From Candidatus Hodarchaeota archaeon (GTDB lineage Archaea; Asgardarchaeota; Heimdallarchaeia; Hodarchaeales; Hodarchaeaceae): a stretch of 64,000 bases of DNA. The position numbers and the translations under genes were made by a program. Shown here in pieces: positions 8,062 to 17,476 of this stretch (its first letter is position 1; every line of letters begins with the position of its first letter). Under the pieces are notes generated by a model, which did not search any database, had not been told where the DNA came from, and saw only the letters and a program-made list of their open reading frames with translations. The stretch spans positions 62,001 through 126,000 of the forward strand of contig JAEOSR010000062.1 in NCBI GenBank assembly GCA_016840285.1. Reading direction: 5' to 3'.

Positions 8062-9432
8062 ATGAAAAAGAAAAGTATTCAGGCCTTAACAGTAGGTCTA
8101 TTTGTTTTTTTATTTTTGATGTATGCAACCCAAGTAGGAATCGTTCCAGTAGCAGCCAAAAAAGCTGGCACTATCACCGTTACTGCTGGTGACGACGATT
8201 TGGTTGAAGGAACACCTATTATCCTCAATGCTTCCATGATTCCTGATGGGATTGCCAAAGCCACTGCAATCATTATGGATGAAGACACAGAGCTTCCAAC
8301 TCAGTTTGATGAAGACCTCGACGAATTGGTCTTCCAATTACCAGCTGACCTCGAAGCTGATGCTTCTGTTACATTTGATATTGTAGGAGAGGCGTCTGGT
8401 AGTAATAATGGTCAATCTGCATCAATCACGATTGGTCAAGGCGACTATGCCACTACTTATGATGATTGGCTCCCCACATGGGCAACCAAAGGATTTATGA
8501 ACGGTACAACGCAAGCAAATATGGTCAAGGTTATTGGTGATGTTATTTGGGTTGAAACAGACTGGGCTGTTCTCTGTCTTGCAGTTGAAGCTGATTGGAG
8601 ACAAGGAACATGGCGCCACGTTGCTATGAAAGATCCTAAATGGGATGCGGTTGGAACACACAATTGGAATGCTTCAAGCGATTGGCAATTTCAATGGGCT
8701 GCCTCACTCTTCCAAGATGCTGATGAAGGGTGGCCACGTGGTGGTGGATTACCTGATACAGTCGAAATTAAAGAAGTTGGTCCTGTACGAGCGGTGATCA
8801 AGACTATTGCCAACGCTCCTTTCAAAGACAATTTAGGCCAATTAGTACAAAATTGTAATGCAACAAGAACCTATACCATGTATGATGGATTTGTCGGAAT
8901 CGCTCAACATTTCACTCTCTCTGGTGAAAACGCAACTCAAGCAATGACTGATTTTACAGAGCTAAATGATCTGGAAGAACCATTACGAATGAAACATCAA
9001 ATGATGGACGGCACACTACTCAAAAAAGTACATGTTCCAGGAATTACTACTGACTTCGCTCGAGGTGGTGGAGCAGTCGATATGTCTGATGCCACTGATC
9101 CCTATTTCGCAATTTACAATGATACTACAAAATTCGGTTACGTCTATAACTACGCAGATAAGAAAAACCTCGAAGCATTCGATCCTGGCAATGAAATCGT
9201 GATGAACTACAAATATACTAAATTCCCAGAGGAAGGACTCTGCCGATTCTACATACCTTTCGACACCTACACAGGAACATTTGCCGATCACGCTGCATCA
9301 CTTAACACTATGTGGACCGCTGAATACACCTACGAAATTGAAGCAGCAGCAGCAGCCCCAGGTTTTACACTCCTCTTTAGCACTATTATCCTAATAGGAG
9401 TAGCATTGGTCATTAGAAAGAGAAGACGTTAG
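8062..9432 (+). CDS. Secreted protein with PGF-type C-terminal sorting signal
   Basis: 456 residues. It has an N-terminal signal peptide (about 1-33, ending AAKKA) and a C-terminal tripartite signal: an alanine stretch, PGF at about 430, a hydrophobic helix and RKRRR at the very end. Such PGF-CTERM-like signals are processed by archaeosortases in other archaea. The ectodomain is beta-rich and aromatic-rich. It contains a GPVRAV segment and repeated W-containing strands, and resembles the middle of the preceding 749-residue protein, suggesting a distant common origin. I see no enzyme motif, and carbohydrate binding is an inference from locus context. The gene has its own leader of about 260 bases and ends with a T8 terminator. 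Confidence 0.78.
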   Translation: MKKKSIQALTVGLFVFLFLMYATQVGIVPVAAKKAGTITVTAGDDDLVEGTPIILNASMIPDGIAKATAIIMDEDTELPTQFDEDLDELVFQLPADLEADASVTFDIVGEASGSNNGQSASITIGQGDYATTYDDWLPTWATKGFMNGTTQANMVKVIGDVIWVETDWAVLCLAVEADWRQGTWRHVAMKDPKWDAVGTHNWNASSDWQFQWAASLFQDADEGWPRGGGLPDTVEIKEVGPVRAVIKTIANAPFKDNLGQLVQNCNATRTYTMYDGFVGIAQHFTLSGENATQAMTDFTELNDLEEPLRMKHQMMDGTLLKKVHVPGITTDFARGGGAVDMSDATDPYFAIYNDTTKFGYVYNYADKKNLEAFDPGNEIVMNYKYTKFPEEGLCRFYIPFDTYTGTFADHAASLNTMWTAEYTYEIEAAAAAPGFTLLFSTIILIGVALVIRKRRR

Positions 9433-9845
9433 CTTCTTCTTCTCCCCTCTATCTTTTTTTTCGTTCCAGCTTTGAACTATAATCTCAGTTCATTCTTGAT
9501 CAGTTGCTGATTACATTCTTCAGGCTTTTTTGCCTTGGTTGTATGATCCCCAATAGAAGTAATAAAAACTCAAATGTTCAGAGAATGATTGAAAAGCCAT
9601 TTGTAGAGAATTTGTTCCCCGATCATAAGTTACCTTTTCATGAGCTGATTTATCTTCTTATTAATATATTACAACTCATATTGATTTCAGTTTCCCGCCC
9701 TTATAGAATCACCCATCTTGCTAATATGGTTTTGTTATTGCACATCGACGCAGTTTAATCAATAACTTAAAATATAGGTCCGATTTCAATATCTTAGTAA
9801 AAATTAACTAGTTTACATGTCGTTAATGATTATCTAAAGGCGAAA
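9433..9845. other. Gene-free gap, 413 bases
   Basis: It starts with the terminator of the preceding gene. An 84-codon frame at 9504-9758 begins with ATG but has no clear ribosome site or recognisable similarity and an unusual Leu/Ile/Arg make-up, so it is not called. I see no repeats or structured RNA. The promoter of the 9846 operon should lie in its last 100 bases. Confidence 0.5.
9454..9461 (+). terminator. T8 terminator
   Basis: Eight consecutive T within a pyrimidine-rich tract, starting 22 bases after the stop of the PGF-signal protein. It fits the archaeal T-run type. Confidence 0.5.
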
Positions 9846-10187
9846 ATGATGTCTGAGACGATCCAGTGTCCATGTGGTCAAACTATTGAAGATTACAAAA
9901 ATTACGAATTGTTATATCTAAAGAAAGACGAGATAGATATCTTGTGTCAAAATGAATACTGCTATTTGAGGGAATTGGGTTTTTTAAAGTTTGAATTTAA
10001 TAAAGACACTGATAAAATCACCTTTCAAACTGGAAAATTTTATGCACCGTATGTGACATGGAATGCAACACGGATGTCAGAGGAAAAAACAGTCGAAATT
10101 CTTCGCCATCACCTAATAGACATTACCGAGAAGCTCGTAGAATGGGATAAAATCAAAAAATCAGCAAAAAAACGTAAAGAGGATTAA
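9846..10187 (+). CDS. Small unknown protein with four putative zinc-ligand cysteines
   Basis: 113 residues. Cysteines at 8, 10, 34 and 39 (CPC then CQNEYC) are spaced as in small zinc-binding domains. The rest is alpha/beta with a charged, lysine-rich C-terminal helix. The family is not recognised. It begins with two in-frame ATGs (9846 and 9849). It is followed 13 bases later by the compact ABC permease, and they probably share a transcript. It may therefore regulate or accompany the transporter, which is an inference from position only. Confidence 0.65.
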   Translation: MMSETIQCPCGQTIEDYKNYELLYLKKDEIDILCQNEYCYLRELGFLKFEFNKDTDKITFQTGKFYAPYVTWNATRMSEEKTVEILRHHLIDITEKLVEWDKIKKSAKKRKED

Positions 10188-10200
10188 GGTAAGTGATTCT

Positions 10201-10803
10201 ATGAGTTTAGATTTACCTGAACCAGAATTTTCAATAGTTGAAGTGTTTTTTCTCTCTTTTTCAAATATCAGAAGACGCTTTTTCCGTTCGATGATTACAG
10301 CTTTGGGTATCATCTTAGGGATCTCATTTATGACGGCGTTGGTTACAAATTCGCTGATCTTGGGGTGGCTTCAAGCAGAAGCGAGTGTTGAAGCATACCA
10401 ATTTTGGTTAGTAGGTATATCTTTAGTAGTTTGTTTTGGGGGGATAACTAATAGCATGTTAATGGCAGTAAATGAGAGAGTAAAGGAGATTGGTGTATAC
10501 AAATGTATTGGAGGATTGGATAGCCATATTGTGAGATTATTTATTGTTGAGGCCTTACTCCTTGGAGTCATGGGGGGGACTATTGGTGGAATTATTGGGA
10601 TTGGAATAGGCATAATTATTAATTTGAACCGTGCCTCTCTTGATGAAATTACTGGGGTTTTAACAGTAAACTTTTCTACAATCGTAATTTTACTTGGAAT
10701 ATGCTTATTAATTTCTATCCTATTAACAGTTCTCGCTACTTTCATTCCTGCCAGAAGAGCCGCTGGATTGTCTCCAGCAGAGGCATTACGATACGAGAAT
10801 TAG
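10201..10803 (+). CDS. Minimal FtsX/MacB-type ABC permease without ectodomain
   Basis: 200 residues against about 400 for a normal MacB/LolC-type permease. It keeps the first membrane helix (RSMITALGIILGISF, about 31-50) and the three C-terminal helices. It also keeps the FtsX signature after helix 2 (MLMAVNERVKEIGVYKCIGG) and the terminal RRAAGLSPAEALR coupling segment. The large periplasm-facing domain that normally sits between helix 1 and helix 2 is almost entirely missing, reduced to about 15 residues. The frame is intact, so this looks like a real compact form rather than a broken gene. It is followed 15 bases later by the first of two ATPases. It could pair with another FtsX protein, such as the fusion at 17477. 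Confidence 0.85.
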   Translation: MSLDLPEPEFSIVEVFFLSFSNIRRRFFRSMITALGIILGISFMTALVTNSLILGWLQAEASVEAYQFWLVGISLVVCFGGITNSMLMAVNERVKEIGVYKCIGGLDSHIVRLFIVEALLLGVMGGTIGGIIGIGIGIIINLNRASLDEITGVLTVNFSTIVILLGICLLISILLTVLATFIPARRAAGLSPAEALRYEN

Positions 10804-10818
10804 AAGAGCGGTTAAATC

Positions 10819-11544
10819 ATGAGTCTTGAAGAATATGTTGTTGAGATCGCTGATGTTCACAAGGAATATCATATGGGAAAAATCGTAATACCTGCTCTTC
10901 AAGGGATTTCATTTAAGATCAAACGAGAAGAGTATATCAGCATCATGGGACCATCTGGATCAGGTAAGAGCACAATTTTTAATGCTATTGGTGGATTGGA
11001 CACAGTAGACAGAGGAGAAATCTATATAGATCAGGTAGATATAGCTGAATTAGATGCTTATGAACTTGCGTGGCTCAGAAATCGGAAAATTGGTTACATC
11101 TTCCAAACTTTCAATTTGTTACTCGCTTTTACAGCGCAAGAAAATGTAGAAACTCCAATGGTATTTGCTGGCGTATCGAGAGAGGATAGAAGGAAAAGAG
11201 CGAAAGAAATTCTGAAATTGGTGGGTTTAGAGGATCGAGCAGGAAATAAACCTGGTCAGTTATCAGGGGGACAACAACAGCGTGTTGCCATTGCTCGGGC
11301 TCTAGCGAACAACCCTGCTATCATTCTAGCAGATGAACCAACAGCAAATCTTGATTTAGCAACTGGTTTAGATATCATTAATTTATTGCGAAAATTGAAC
11401 GAAGAGCAAGGAACCACTATAATAACAGCTACCCATGATTTAAAGATGATTAGTATTAGTGATCGTATTATATGGGTTCGTGATGGAAAGGTGGAACGAA
11501 TAGAAGACCGTGCTGATATTAAAGTCGCAGTGGAATCTTATTAA
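10819..11544 (+). CDS. ABC transporter ATPase, LolD/MacB type (first copy)
   Basis: 241 residues. All ATPase motifs are present: Walker A GPSGSGKST near residue 44, Q-loop FQTFNLL, signature LSGGQQQ, Walker B ILADEPTA and the switch histidine in ATHD. The sequence and the size fit the lipoprotein/macrolide-export class that powers FtsX-type permeases. It lies between the minimal permease and a second ATPase that is clearly a paralogue, in one operon. The two could form a heterodimer. Confidence 0.94.
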   Translation: MSLEEYVVEIADVHKEYHMGKIVIPALQGISFKIKREEYISIMGPSGSGKSTIFNAIGGLDTVDRGEIYIDQVDIAELDAYELAWLRNRKIGYIFQTFNLLLAFTAQENVETPMVFAGVSREDRRKRAKEILKLVGLEDRAGNKPGQLSGGQQQRVAIARALANNPAIILADEPTANLDLATGLDIINLLRKLNEEQGTTIITATHDLKMISISDRIIWVRDGKVERIEDRADIKVAVESY

Positions 11545-11554
11545 GGTGATATTA

Positions 11555-12295
11555 GTGACGGAAACAGATCTTACGATCAAAATGGACGACGTCAAGAAGA
11601 CTTATCAAATGGGAACCGAGGATGTTCATGCCTTGGATGGTGTTTCTCTCTCTATTCCTCGTGGGGAGTTTCATGTAATACTAGGGCCTTCAGGCTCGGG
11701 GAAAACCACTTTTCTGAATATGGTTGGCGCTTTAGACGTCCCTACATCAGGTGAAGTGTATTTAGAAGGGGTTCCTTTATCAAGTTTAAACCCAAAACAA
11801 CTGGCTTCTATCCGTGCGTATAAAATCGGATTTATTTTCCAAACCTTCAATCTTGTTCCTGTAATTAGTGCACTGGACAACGTGGCATTACCTCTCATTT
11901 TTCAAAGGTTTCCCAGAGAGGAAAGGCGAAGGAGAGCAATTGAAATACTTAAAAGGGTTGGATTAGGAGATCGGTTGAACCACACTCCAGATGAGTTGTC
12001 TGGTGGACAACAACAACGTGTAGCAATTGCTCGAGCACTTGCAGGTAAGCCAAGTCTTATCTTGGCAGACGAAGCAACTGGAAATCTTGACTTGAAAACA
12101 GGTTTTGCTATTGTTGAATTACTGAGAGAGATGTCTCAAGAAACGGGGGTGACAGTTATCTCCTCTACGCACGATTTGAAGTTAATTGATATAGCAGATC
12201 GAATTTCTTGGCTACGAGACGGTAAGATCACTCGAACTCAGAAAAGAATAGATGTCTCAATTTCAGAAGAGGATGTTTCCTTACCTCAAAGTTAA
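11555..12295 (+). CDS. ABC transporter ATPase, LolD/MacB type (second copy)
   Basis: About 246 residues from the preferred GTG start at 11555: AAGGTGAT sits at 11543-11550, four bases upstream, and the start is ten bases after the previous stop. An upstream in-frame start at 11510 would overlap the first ATPase and lacks a ribosome site. Motifs: Walker A GPSGSGKTT, Q-loop FQTFNLV, signature LSGGQQQ, Walker B ILADEATG (Ala in place of the usual Pro after DE) and STHD. All catalytic residues are kept, so both ATPases should be active. It is paralogous to the first copy. Confidence 0.93.
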   Translation: MTETDLTIKMDDVKKTYQMGTEDVHALDGVSLSIPRGEFHVILGPSGSGKTTFLNMVGALDVPTSGEVYLEGVPLSSLNPKQLASIRAYKIGFIFQTFNLVPVISALDNVALPLIFQRFPREERRRRAIEILKRVGLGDRLNHTPDELSGGQQQRVAIARALAGKPSLILADEATGNLDLKTGFAIVELLREMSQETGVTVISSTHDLKLIDIADRISWLRDGKITRTQKRIDVSISEEDVSLPQS

Positions 12296-12320
12296 CGAAA
12301 AAGTTTAAAAAATCCACTAA

Positions 12321-12551
12321 TTGAAAGAAAACAATATAGAAATAGAAAGAAATGGTGAAAAAAGTTTGGCAGAAGTAAGTGATATTATTGCAGGCACTTG
12401 TGTTGTACTAGCTTTGCTACTAGCGATCTTTTCAACTACTGTGATGGAAATAATAGGAGATTTTCTTCTGCTGCTTATTGAAATAGGCCTACTGATAGTG
12501 ATCATAGGTACAGCATTATATGGCCAACGTATTTCTAGAAGTAGCGGATAG
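12321..12551 (+). CDS. Small two-helix membrane protein
   Basis: 76 residues from a TTG start at 12321, with no ATG or GTG in frame. Two hydrophobic helices (about 22-42 and 47-67) are separated by a very short loop, with a charged N-terminus and an RSSG tail. No family recognised. It begins 25 bases after the second ATPase on the same strand, so it may belong to the ABC operon as an accessory subunit. Function is unknown. Confidence 0.5.
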   Translation: MKENNIEIERNGEKSLAEVSDIIAGTCVVLALLLAIFSTTVMEIIGDFLLLLIEIGLLIVIIGTALYGQRISRSSG

Positions 12552-12578
12552 ATTTCAAGATTATCCCTCATATCTTGA

Positions 12579-15011
12579 CTAAAGAGCTATTAGCTCAATA
12601 AAGAGTGTCTCTTCAGCACCCAGATCAAACGTAATTCCTTCTTTATTTTCCTCCTGAGTTATTACGAGTACTTGTTCTTTTTGTTTTCCATAAAATGATC
12701 GTATCTTTAGTTGGAATTGTTTTGCTTTCGGAGAATAGAATGCAATATAACATGTCTTTGCAGAAGATAGCGGATTAAAAAGTATGTAATGCAGGTTTTG
12801 GGGGGGAAACGATTTCAGAAAAGGAAAATCAAACAAATCAAGGTTTAAAATCATTATTTCGGAACTTTTACAATTCGCTAGTGCTTCAAACATTAAATAG
12901 AGCAAAATTACCTCACCTGCTCCATAGATTTCTCTACCTAATGTGCCTGTACGTTGGCCTTTGGGAGTTCGTTCTTGGGAGTCCGAAAAATGTGGAGGAG
13001 TTTCTAACATTTCCAGATCCTCAAAGGGAATAAAGGAACAAGGAGAATTTCGGCGAGGGGGATAAATCAATTCCTTTGGTAATACCTTTGAAAAGAAATA
13101 AAAGCTATTAATCCGAATTAAATTGAAAAATTTCATGATTCCTGTAGAGATCAGTTGAGTTTTGCCAGCAAGAAAAGCGATTTTTATGAAAATCAACCAG
13201 GGATAGATTGATTCCACATTTTCTTTCATTGCAGGATATCGAATGCCTATACACGCCATAGGTAATCCTAGATTATTTCGTTTATCCTTCCATCCAAAGG
13301 AGGGGTCATTATACCAATAGAACATGCGTAATTCATTGAGAAGGAGTCTCTTGGCTTGTGAAAGGAACTCATAATTCTCAGTGATTCGCCCTAATTCCGC
13401 AAGACCAGCAACACCATAAGCGAGTTCAAAGGGTTCCCAAAACAATTGATCTGGAGAAAATTGAATCATTTTTTTTGCTGCAATTTTTGCTTCTTCTAGA
13501 AATTGGGATTCTTGACTGAGATAGAAAGCCTGTATCATGATATAAATGAATAAGGCAAGACAGGCATAGTTTTTCGCTCGCTGCTTCCAGATAATATCCT
13601 TACGTCCCCAGATCTCCATCATTTTCTGTTTTCTCACCAGATTATCCTTTAAAACTTCATCTAAGGGTTTAAGAGTGAATGGATCATAGAAAGCGGTTAT
13701 TTCATATTCATGCTTCTTTACAAATTCTATTGATTTCTCAGCCATAATTTTAAATGTTTGATAATGAGGGCCTTCATCATCTGAAATCATAGGTAAAAAT
13801 CGTATTAACCAGCCATAGCGTAAAATCGGCTCAAAAAAGTACCAAGAGTCCCCTATTGATAATTTTGTTGGTCTAATAATTTGATGGTTACCTTCAGGGG
13901 AATAAATTATGTTATTATAGAGGAATTTTGTGTTTGGATCAATGAAATAATCAATAGTCTTACAAGTGGCTTTTACATGCTTCTCTTGATTTTTATCAGG
14001 GTTGATTTGCAAGTTTAAAATCCAAGGTGGGAGCACTGAGAGCAAAGTCATTGTTTCAAAGATATCAGTCCTTCCAATGGCTTCTCTACGTTTGTTTTCA
14101 GCCTCATCCATTACGTACGCAAAATATTTTGGGGATTTTGAATCGATCCAGCAAAATTTTTCTTTCATTAAATCCTTAATACAGCCATATGCAAATTGGG
14201 TCCAGGAGAGGTTTTTTTGGGGGAATGGTATATGACTTGGTAGAAGCGTGAAACATTTAGTAATAAGCAATTCAACTGCTTCCCAAAGGTTTGGCCTTTT
14301 TTCCCTATATTCTTGTGAGATGTAGAAATCAAATGAGATTTGAAATCCCACAGGGAATGTTATTGGTGCTGTAAAAGGGACACGATGGATTAATCCGAAA
14401 TATTTATTTGAACCTAATCCGCATTCATATATTGAGAATCGTTCAACAGTTTCAGGAGCCATCCAATCCATCTTCGTAAAGTCAACAAAAAAATAAGTTT
14501 GAACCTTGGATTGTGGATTCCAAATTGCAGCAGCAGGCATGTCATTGGATTTCCACTCCTCAGTGGGAGGTGTATGGCGAGTGGGTTGTTTGATTAATGT
14601 TCCATTAGTCGAAAAATCTGCTTCTGGGACTAATAGGATTTTTAATTCAGGCCCAATCTTAGAAAACTGTTGTTCCTTCTGAAAATTAATAGTTGTATTG
14701 AAATGGATCCAATTTCTAAAATCATCATTCGCTTCAATCGTTGTAGTGATATAAATATCGCTTCTAGACTCATTAGCTACTTTGATTAACCAATCATCTT
14801 CTGATGAATGATTAGAAGAGATTATCTCGGACGCATGGATTATTTGATTTTTTTCAAGCGTAATAAGAGGTATGATAACGTTTTTGTGCCATTTAGAGTT
14901 TTTTTTTACAAATAAAGTTATTTCAAATACCCCGTTATTATTGATCAAAGAAATTCTTTGATCTCTGAGTTTAAAATCAAGTTTCGTGTTTTTTTTTTCG
15001 ATATTTTCCAT
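12579..15011 (-). CDS. Cytosolic (alpha/alpha)-barrel glycosidase-like protein
   Basis: 810 residues, without signal peptide or membrane helix. The first 250 residues are beta-rich; residues about 270-720 are helical with repeated W/Y-rich motifs such as SWYFFEPILRYGWL and FELAYGVAGLAELGR, as in (alpha/alpha)6 barrels of glycoside hydrolases and lyases; the last 90 residues are a beta domain. The segment EIYGAGEVILLYLMFEAL and a nearby IPFEDLE are matched in the secreted protein at 24512 (EIYGAGETLWLYLLFEAL, IPYEDID), so the two are paralogues, one inside and one outside the cell. Catalytic residues cannot be named. It is divergent from the OPT-like operon at 15231. Confidence 0.75.
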   Translation of the reverse strand: MENIEKKNTKLDFKLRDQRISLINNNGVFEITLFVKKNSKWHKNVIIPLITLEKNQIIHASEIISSNHSSEDDWLIKVANESRSDIYITTTIEANDDFRNWIHFNTTINFQKEQQFSKIGPELKILLVPEADFSTNGTLIKQPTRHTPPTEEWKSNDMPAAAIWNPQSKVQTYFFVDFTKMDWMAPETVERFSIYECGLGSNKYFGLIHRVPFTAPITFPVGFQISFDFYISQEYREKRPNLWEAVELLITKCFTLLPSHIPFPQKNLSWTQFAYGCIKDLMKEKFCWIDSKSPKYFAYVMDEAENKRREAIGRTDIFETMTLLSVLPPWILNLQINPDKNQEKHVKATCKTIDYFIDPNTKFLYNNIIYSPEGNHQIIRPTKLSIGDSWYFFEPILRYGWLIRFLPMISDDEGPHYQTFKIMAEKSIEFVKKHEYEITAFYDPFTLKPLDEVLKDNLVRKQKMMEIWGRKDIIWKQRAKNYACLALFIYIMIQAFYLSQESQFLEEAKIAAKKMIQFSPDQLFWEPFELAYGVAGLAELGRITENYEFLSQAKRLLLNELRMFYWYNDPSFGWKDKRNNLGLPMACIGIRYPAMKENVESIYPWLIFIKIAFLAGKTQLISTGIMKFFNLIRINSFYFFSKVLPKELIYPPRRNSPCSFIPFEDLEMLETPPHFSDSQERTPKGQRTGTLGREIYGAGEVILLYLMFEALANCKSSEIMILNLDLFDFPFLKSFPPQNLHYILFNPLSSAKTCYIAFYSPKAKQFQLKIRSFYGKQKEQVLVITQEENKEGITFDLGAEETLFIELIAL

Positions 15012-15230
15012 CTAAGAAAACCAACTCTAGTTTATCTCAAGCAGGGAATGATTTTTCAAGAATCCTTGCGTAACAATTGAATCTTAACGTTTCTATTGAT
15101 AACCAATGTTGCTTGAAAAGTTTATCAATGTCCCTAATATGGGTGTAAATCTTTTAAGCTCAACATTTTTTATGCTATTAGCTAATTAACAAAAAAAAAA
15201 CCATTTAATGAGAAGCTAGAGGTCACATAA

Positions 15231-17435
15231 ATGAGTGATGATGCCGAAAAAAAGTTAGAATCAATCGAAACTGAAGACTTTGATCCAGATCAACCGCAAA
15301 CTGGGTTAACAAAAAGGTCACTAATTGTTGCTTTAATTATACTGCTTCTATGGGGATTAATGAGTATTTTTGCAGGTAATTTTGGCAGTGCTACCCATAT
15401 ATTCATAGAGGAAATGAGTATTCTCTTCCCATTCTTTCTATTGATCTTTGGACTTCAGGCTTTAGAGAAAGTGAGAATTAAAGGACTGAGATTAACTAGA
15501 CAAGAATTAACTTTTATATGGGGTATGCTTGTTGTTGGTATTCCTATTACTAACAGTGGTTTCCTTGCTGGGAGGTTATTGCTAAATGCAATGTTTGCAT
15601 ATAGCCCAGGAAGTGGATCATATGTGCCGTCCTCATTTGTTAATCACTTGATTTTTTGGGGGCCTACATCCCCAGCAGAGCATGATGCTGCTTTTGAAGG
15701 AGGAGTAATACCGAATATGGGGGAATGGATTCTTCCAATTGTTTTTTGGGCCATTACTTCTATTGCTTGGGCTTTTATGTGTTTATTCTTAATTCAAATC
15801 TTTAGAAAACCGTGGGTAGATGTAGAACGACTTGCTTTCCCATTAGCTCAACCAGTTCAAGAACTATTGGAAGCACCATTAGCTATTCCTAGTGAGAAAA
15901 GAAAAAGATATACGTGGATGGCTCTCGGCGCATTACTTGGATTTATATGGTCATCATTTGAATTTCTCAGAGTGGTGTTTCCAGAATGGGGGGATTTTTT
16001 CGCCAATATCGACATTTTCGGGATTCAGCCTGGTAGAGCTTGGGCGGTACGTATTGACTTAGGCCAGGAACTCGGATTAAGTTCAATTTTACCTAACGCT
16101 TTTCTTGAGGCACGACCTGAACCAGTAATGATCGCGGTGTTTCTTCTTGTATCATTAAATGTCCTTCTCTCTGCATTAGTATTCTATCTACTTTTCTGGG
16201 TCATCGTACCCATCTTTGAAACTGAGGTAGGATTAATTTCTCCTCCCACTGGAGTAGCATCACCTCCCGATATAGATCTTGGGTTTGCGAAAGTAGGTGG
16301 AATGTCTCTTTTTACGTTTGGAGAGTTCGGTATTTTGTTCGGGTGTGCTATTTGGGCTATCCTTCTGCAAAGGAGATATCTTTGGAGAACAATTCAGGCA
16401 ATCCGGGATCCTAGTATTATTGATGAAAGTGGTGAACCCATTCCCTATCGTGTTGCTTGGATTGGGTTCTTAGGCTGTGCTCTTGTCTTCTTAGGAAGTT
16501 TACTACTTAGCAATCAATTTAATCTGATCGGAGGTATTTATGTAGTCATCTTTCTTTGTGTAGCTTATGTTGCAGGCGCAAGACTTAGAGCAGAAACAGC
16601 TGGTATGGGAATAGGCCATCCAGGATACGTACATTTGCATGGGATGCATACTGCTAGAGTACTTATGGGTATAAACGGTGAAAATAAGCCTGTAGATCAG
16701 CCAGGTTTTTATGTGACTGCTCTATGGATTCAATTTTTTCAGCGCGATGCCGCACCAGCCGCTCCTGCAGTTTCAGCTTTAGAATCGTATAATGTCGCAA
16801 GAATAACTAAAACTCGAACACGAGACATTTTTATCAGTCATGCAATTGGTGTTGTGATGATAATCGTGTTGTGTTTAACAGCTTGGCCATTCTTTACCTA
16901 CTTTTACGGATTAAGTAATGAATGGGCGGGCGAAGCAGGACATAACTTTGATTATACAGAATCGTCCTATCAGTTAGTGACTGGTGGTTACTGGGACTTT
17001 TTAAGTTATGGAGTGGACATCTGGGGTCAAGCAATCTTGGGAATAGTGTTTGCGATCGGATTAAATATCATTCGTCTTAGTAATCCTTGGTTACCATTGA
17101 ATCCAATTGCTGCTCCCATTCTTTTGAGTCTTCGTGGCGGCTATTGGTGGTTACCTATACTTATCGCCTATTTAATCAAATACGCAGTAGTTAGAATCGG
17201 TGGAACTAAAGCTTATACAGGCTACCTCCTACCTGCAGCTGTGGGATACCTTCTTGGGACAGCTGGTGTTTGGGGGTATTCCTTACTTTCGATTATGATT
17301 CCTGCATTGTTTCCCTTTTTACTCTTTGATCCAATCATTGAATTTATTTACTACTATGCTATTGTTTTACTGATCTGGTTCGTTGCATTAGTTGGGCTTG
17401 TAATTTATATCATAAAAGGAATGATCAAATCATAG
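15231..17435 (+). CDS. OPT-like multi-pass transporter (DUF6784/6785-like)
   Basis: 734 residues with about 14-16 hydrophobic helices after a 30-residue acidic N-terminus. The pattern and length resemble the OPT/YSL-like membrane proteins annotated as DUF6784/DUF6785 in archaea and Planctomycetes. Conserved-looking soluble segments include FRKPWVDVERLAFPLAQPVQ near 185 and a GIGHPGYVHLHGMHTAR block near 465. ATG 15231 follows GAGGTCAC at six bases. It starts a three-gene operon with the peptidase/FtsX fusion (gap 41 bases) and a second, shorter member of the same class (gap 34). OPT family members move peptides or metal chelates, but the carbohydrate-rich surroundings make oligosaccharides a possible substrate here. 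Confidence 0.8.
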   Translation: MSDDAEKKLESIETEDFDPDQPQTGLTKRSLIVALIILLLWGLMSIFAGNFGSATHIFIEEMSILFPFFLLIFGLQALEKVRIKGLRLTRQELTFIWGMLVVGIPITNSGFLAGRLLLNAMFAYSPGSGSYVPSSFVNHLIFWGPTSPAEHDAAFEGGVIPNMGEWILPIVFWAITSIAWAFMCLFLIQIFRKPWVDVERLAFPLAQPVQELLEAPLAIPSEKRKRYTWMALGALLGFIWSSFEFLRVVFPEWGDFFANIDIFGIQPGRAWAVRIDLGQELGLSSILPNAFLEARPEPVMIAVFLLVSLNVLLSALVFYLLFWVIVPIFETEVGLISPPTGVASPPDIDLGFAKVGGMSLFTFGEFGILFGCAIWAILLQRRYLWRTIQAIRDPSIIDESGEPIPYRVAWIGFLGCALVFLGSLLLSNQFNLIGGIYVVIFLCVAYVAGARLRAETAGMGIGHPGYVHLHGMHTARVLMGINGENKPVDQPGFYVTALWIQFFQRDAAPAAPAVSALESYNVARITKTRTRDIFISHAIGVVMIIVLCLTAWPFFTYFYGLSNEWAGEAGHNFDYTESSYQLVTGGYWDFLSYGVDIWGQAILGIVFAIGLNIIRLSNPWLPLNPIAAPILLSLRGGYWWLPILIAYLIKYAVVRIGGTKAYTGYLLPAAVGYLLGTAGVWGYSLLSIMIPALFPFLLFDPIIEFIYYYAIVLLIWFVALVGLVIYIIKGMIKS

Positions 17436-17476
17436 GAAAAGAAAACACAATCATATTCCCACTAGGGGTTAACACT

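Noticed and set aside
9504..9758. 84-codon frame in the gap before the small cysteine protein
   Set aside because: No ribosome site, no recognisable fold, unusual composition; not conserved-looking.
10201..10803. Minimal permease as a broken pseudogene
   Set aside because: The frame is intact, with proper start and end motifs and correct spacing to the ATPase gene, so a compact functional form is more likely.
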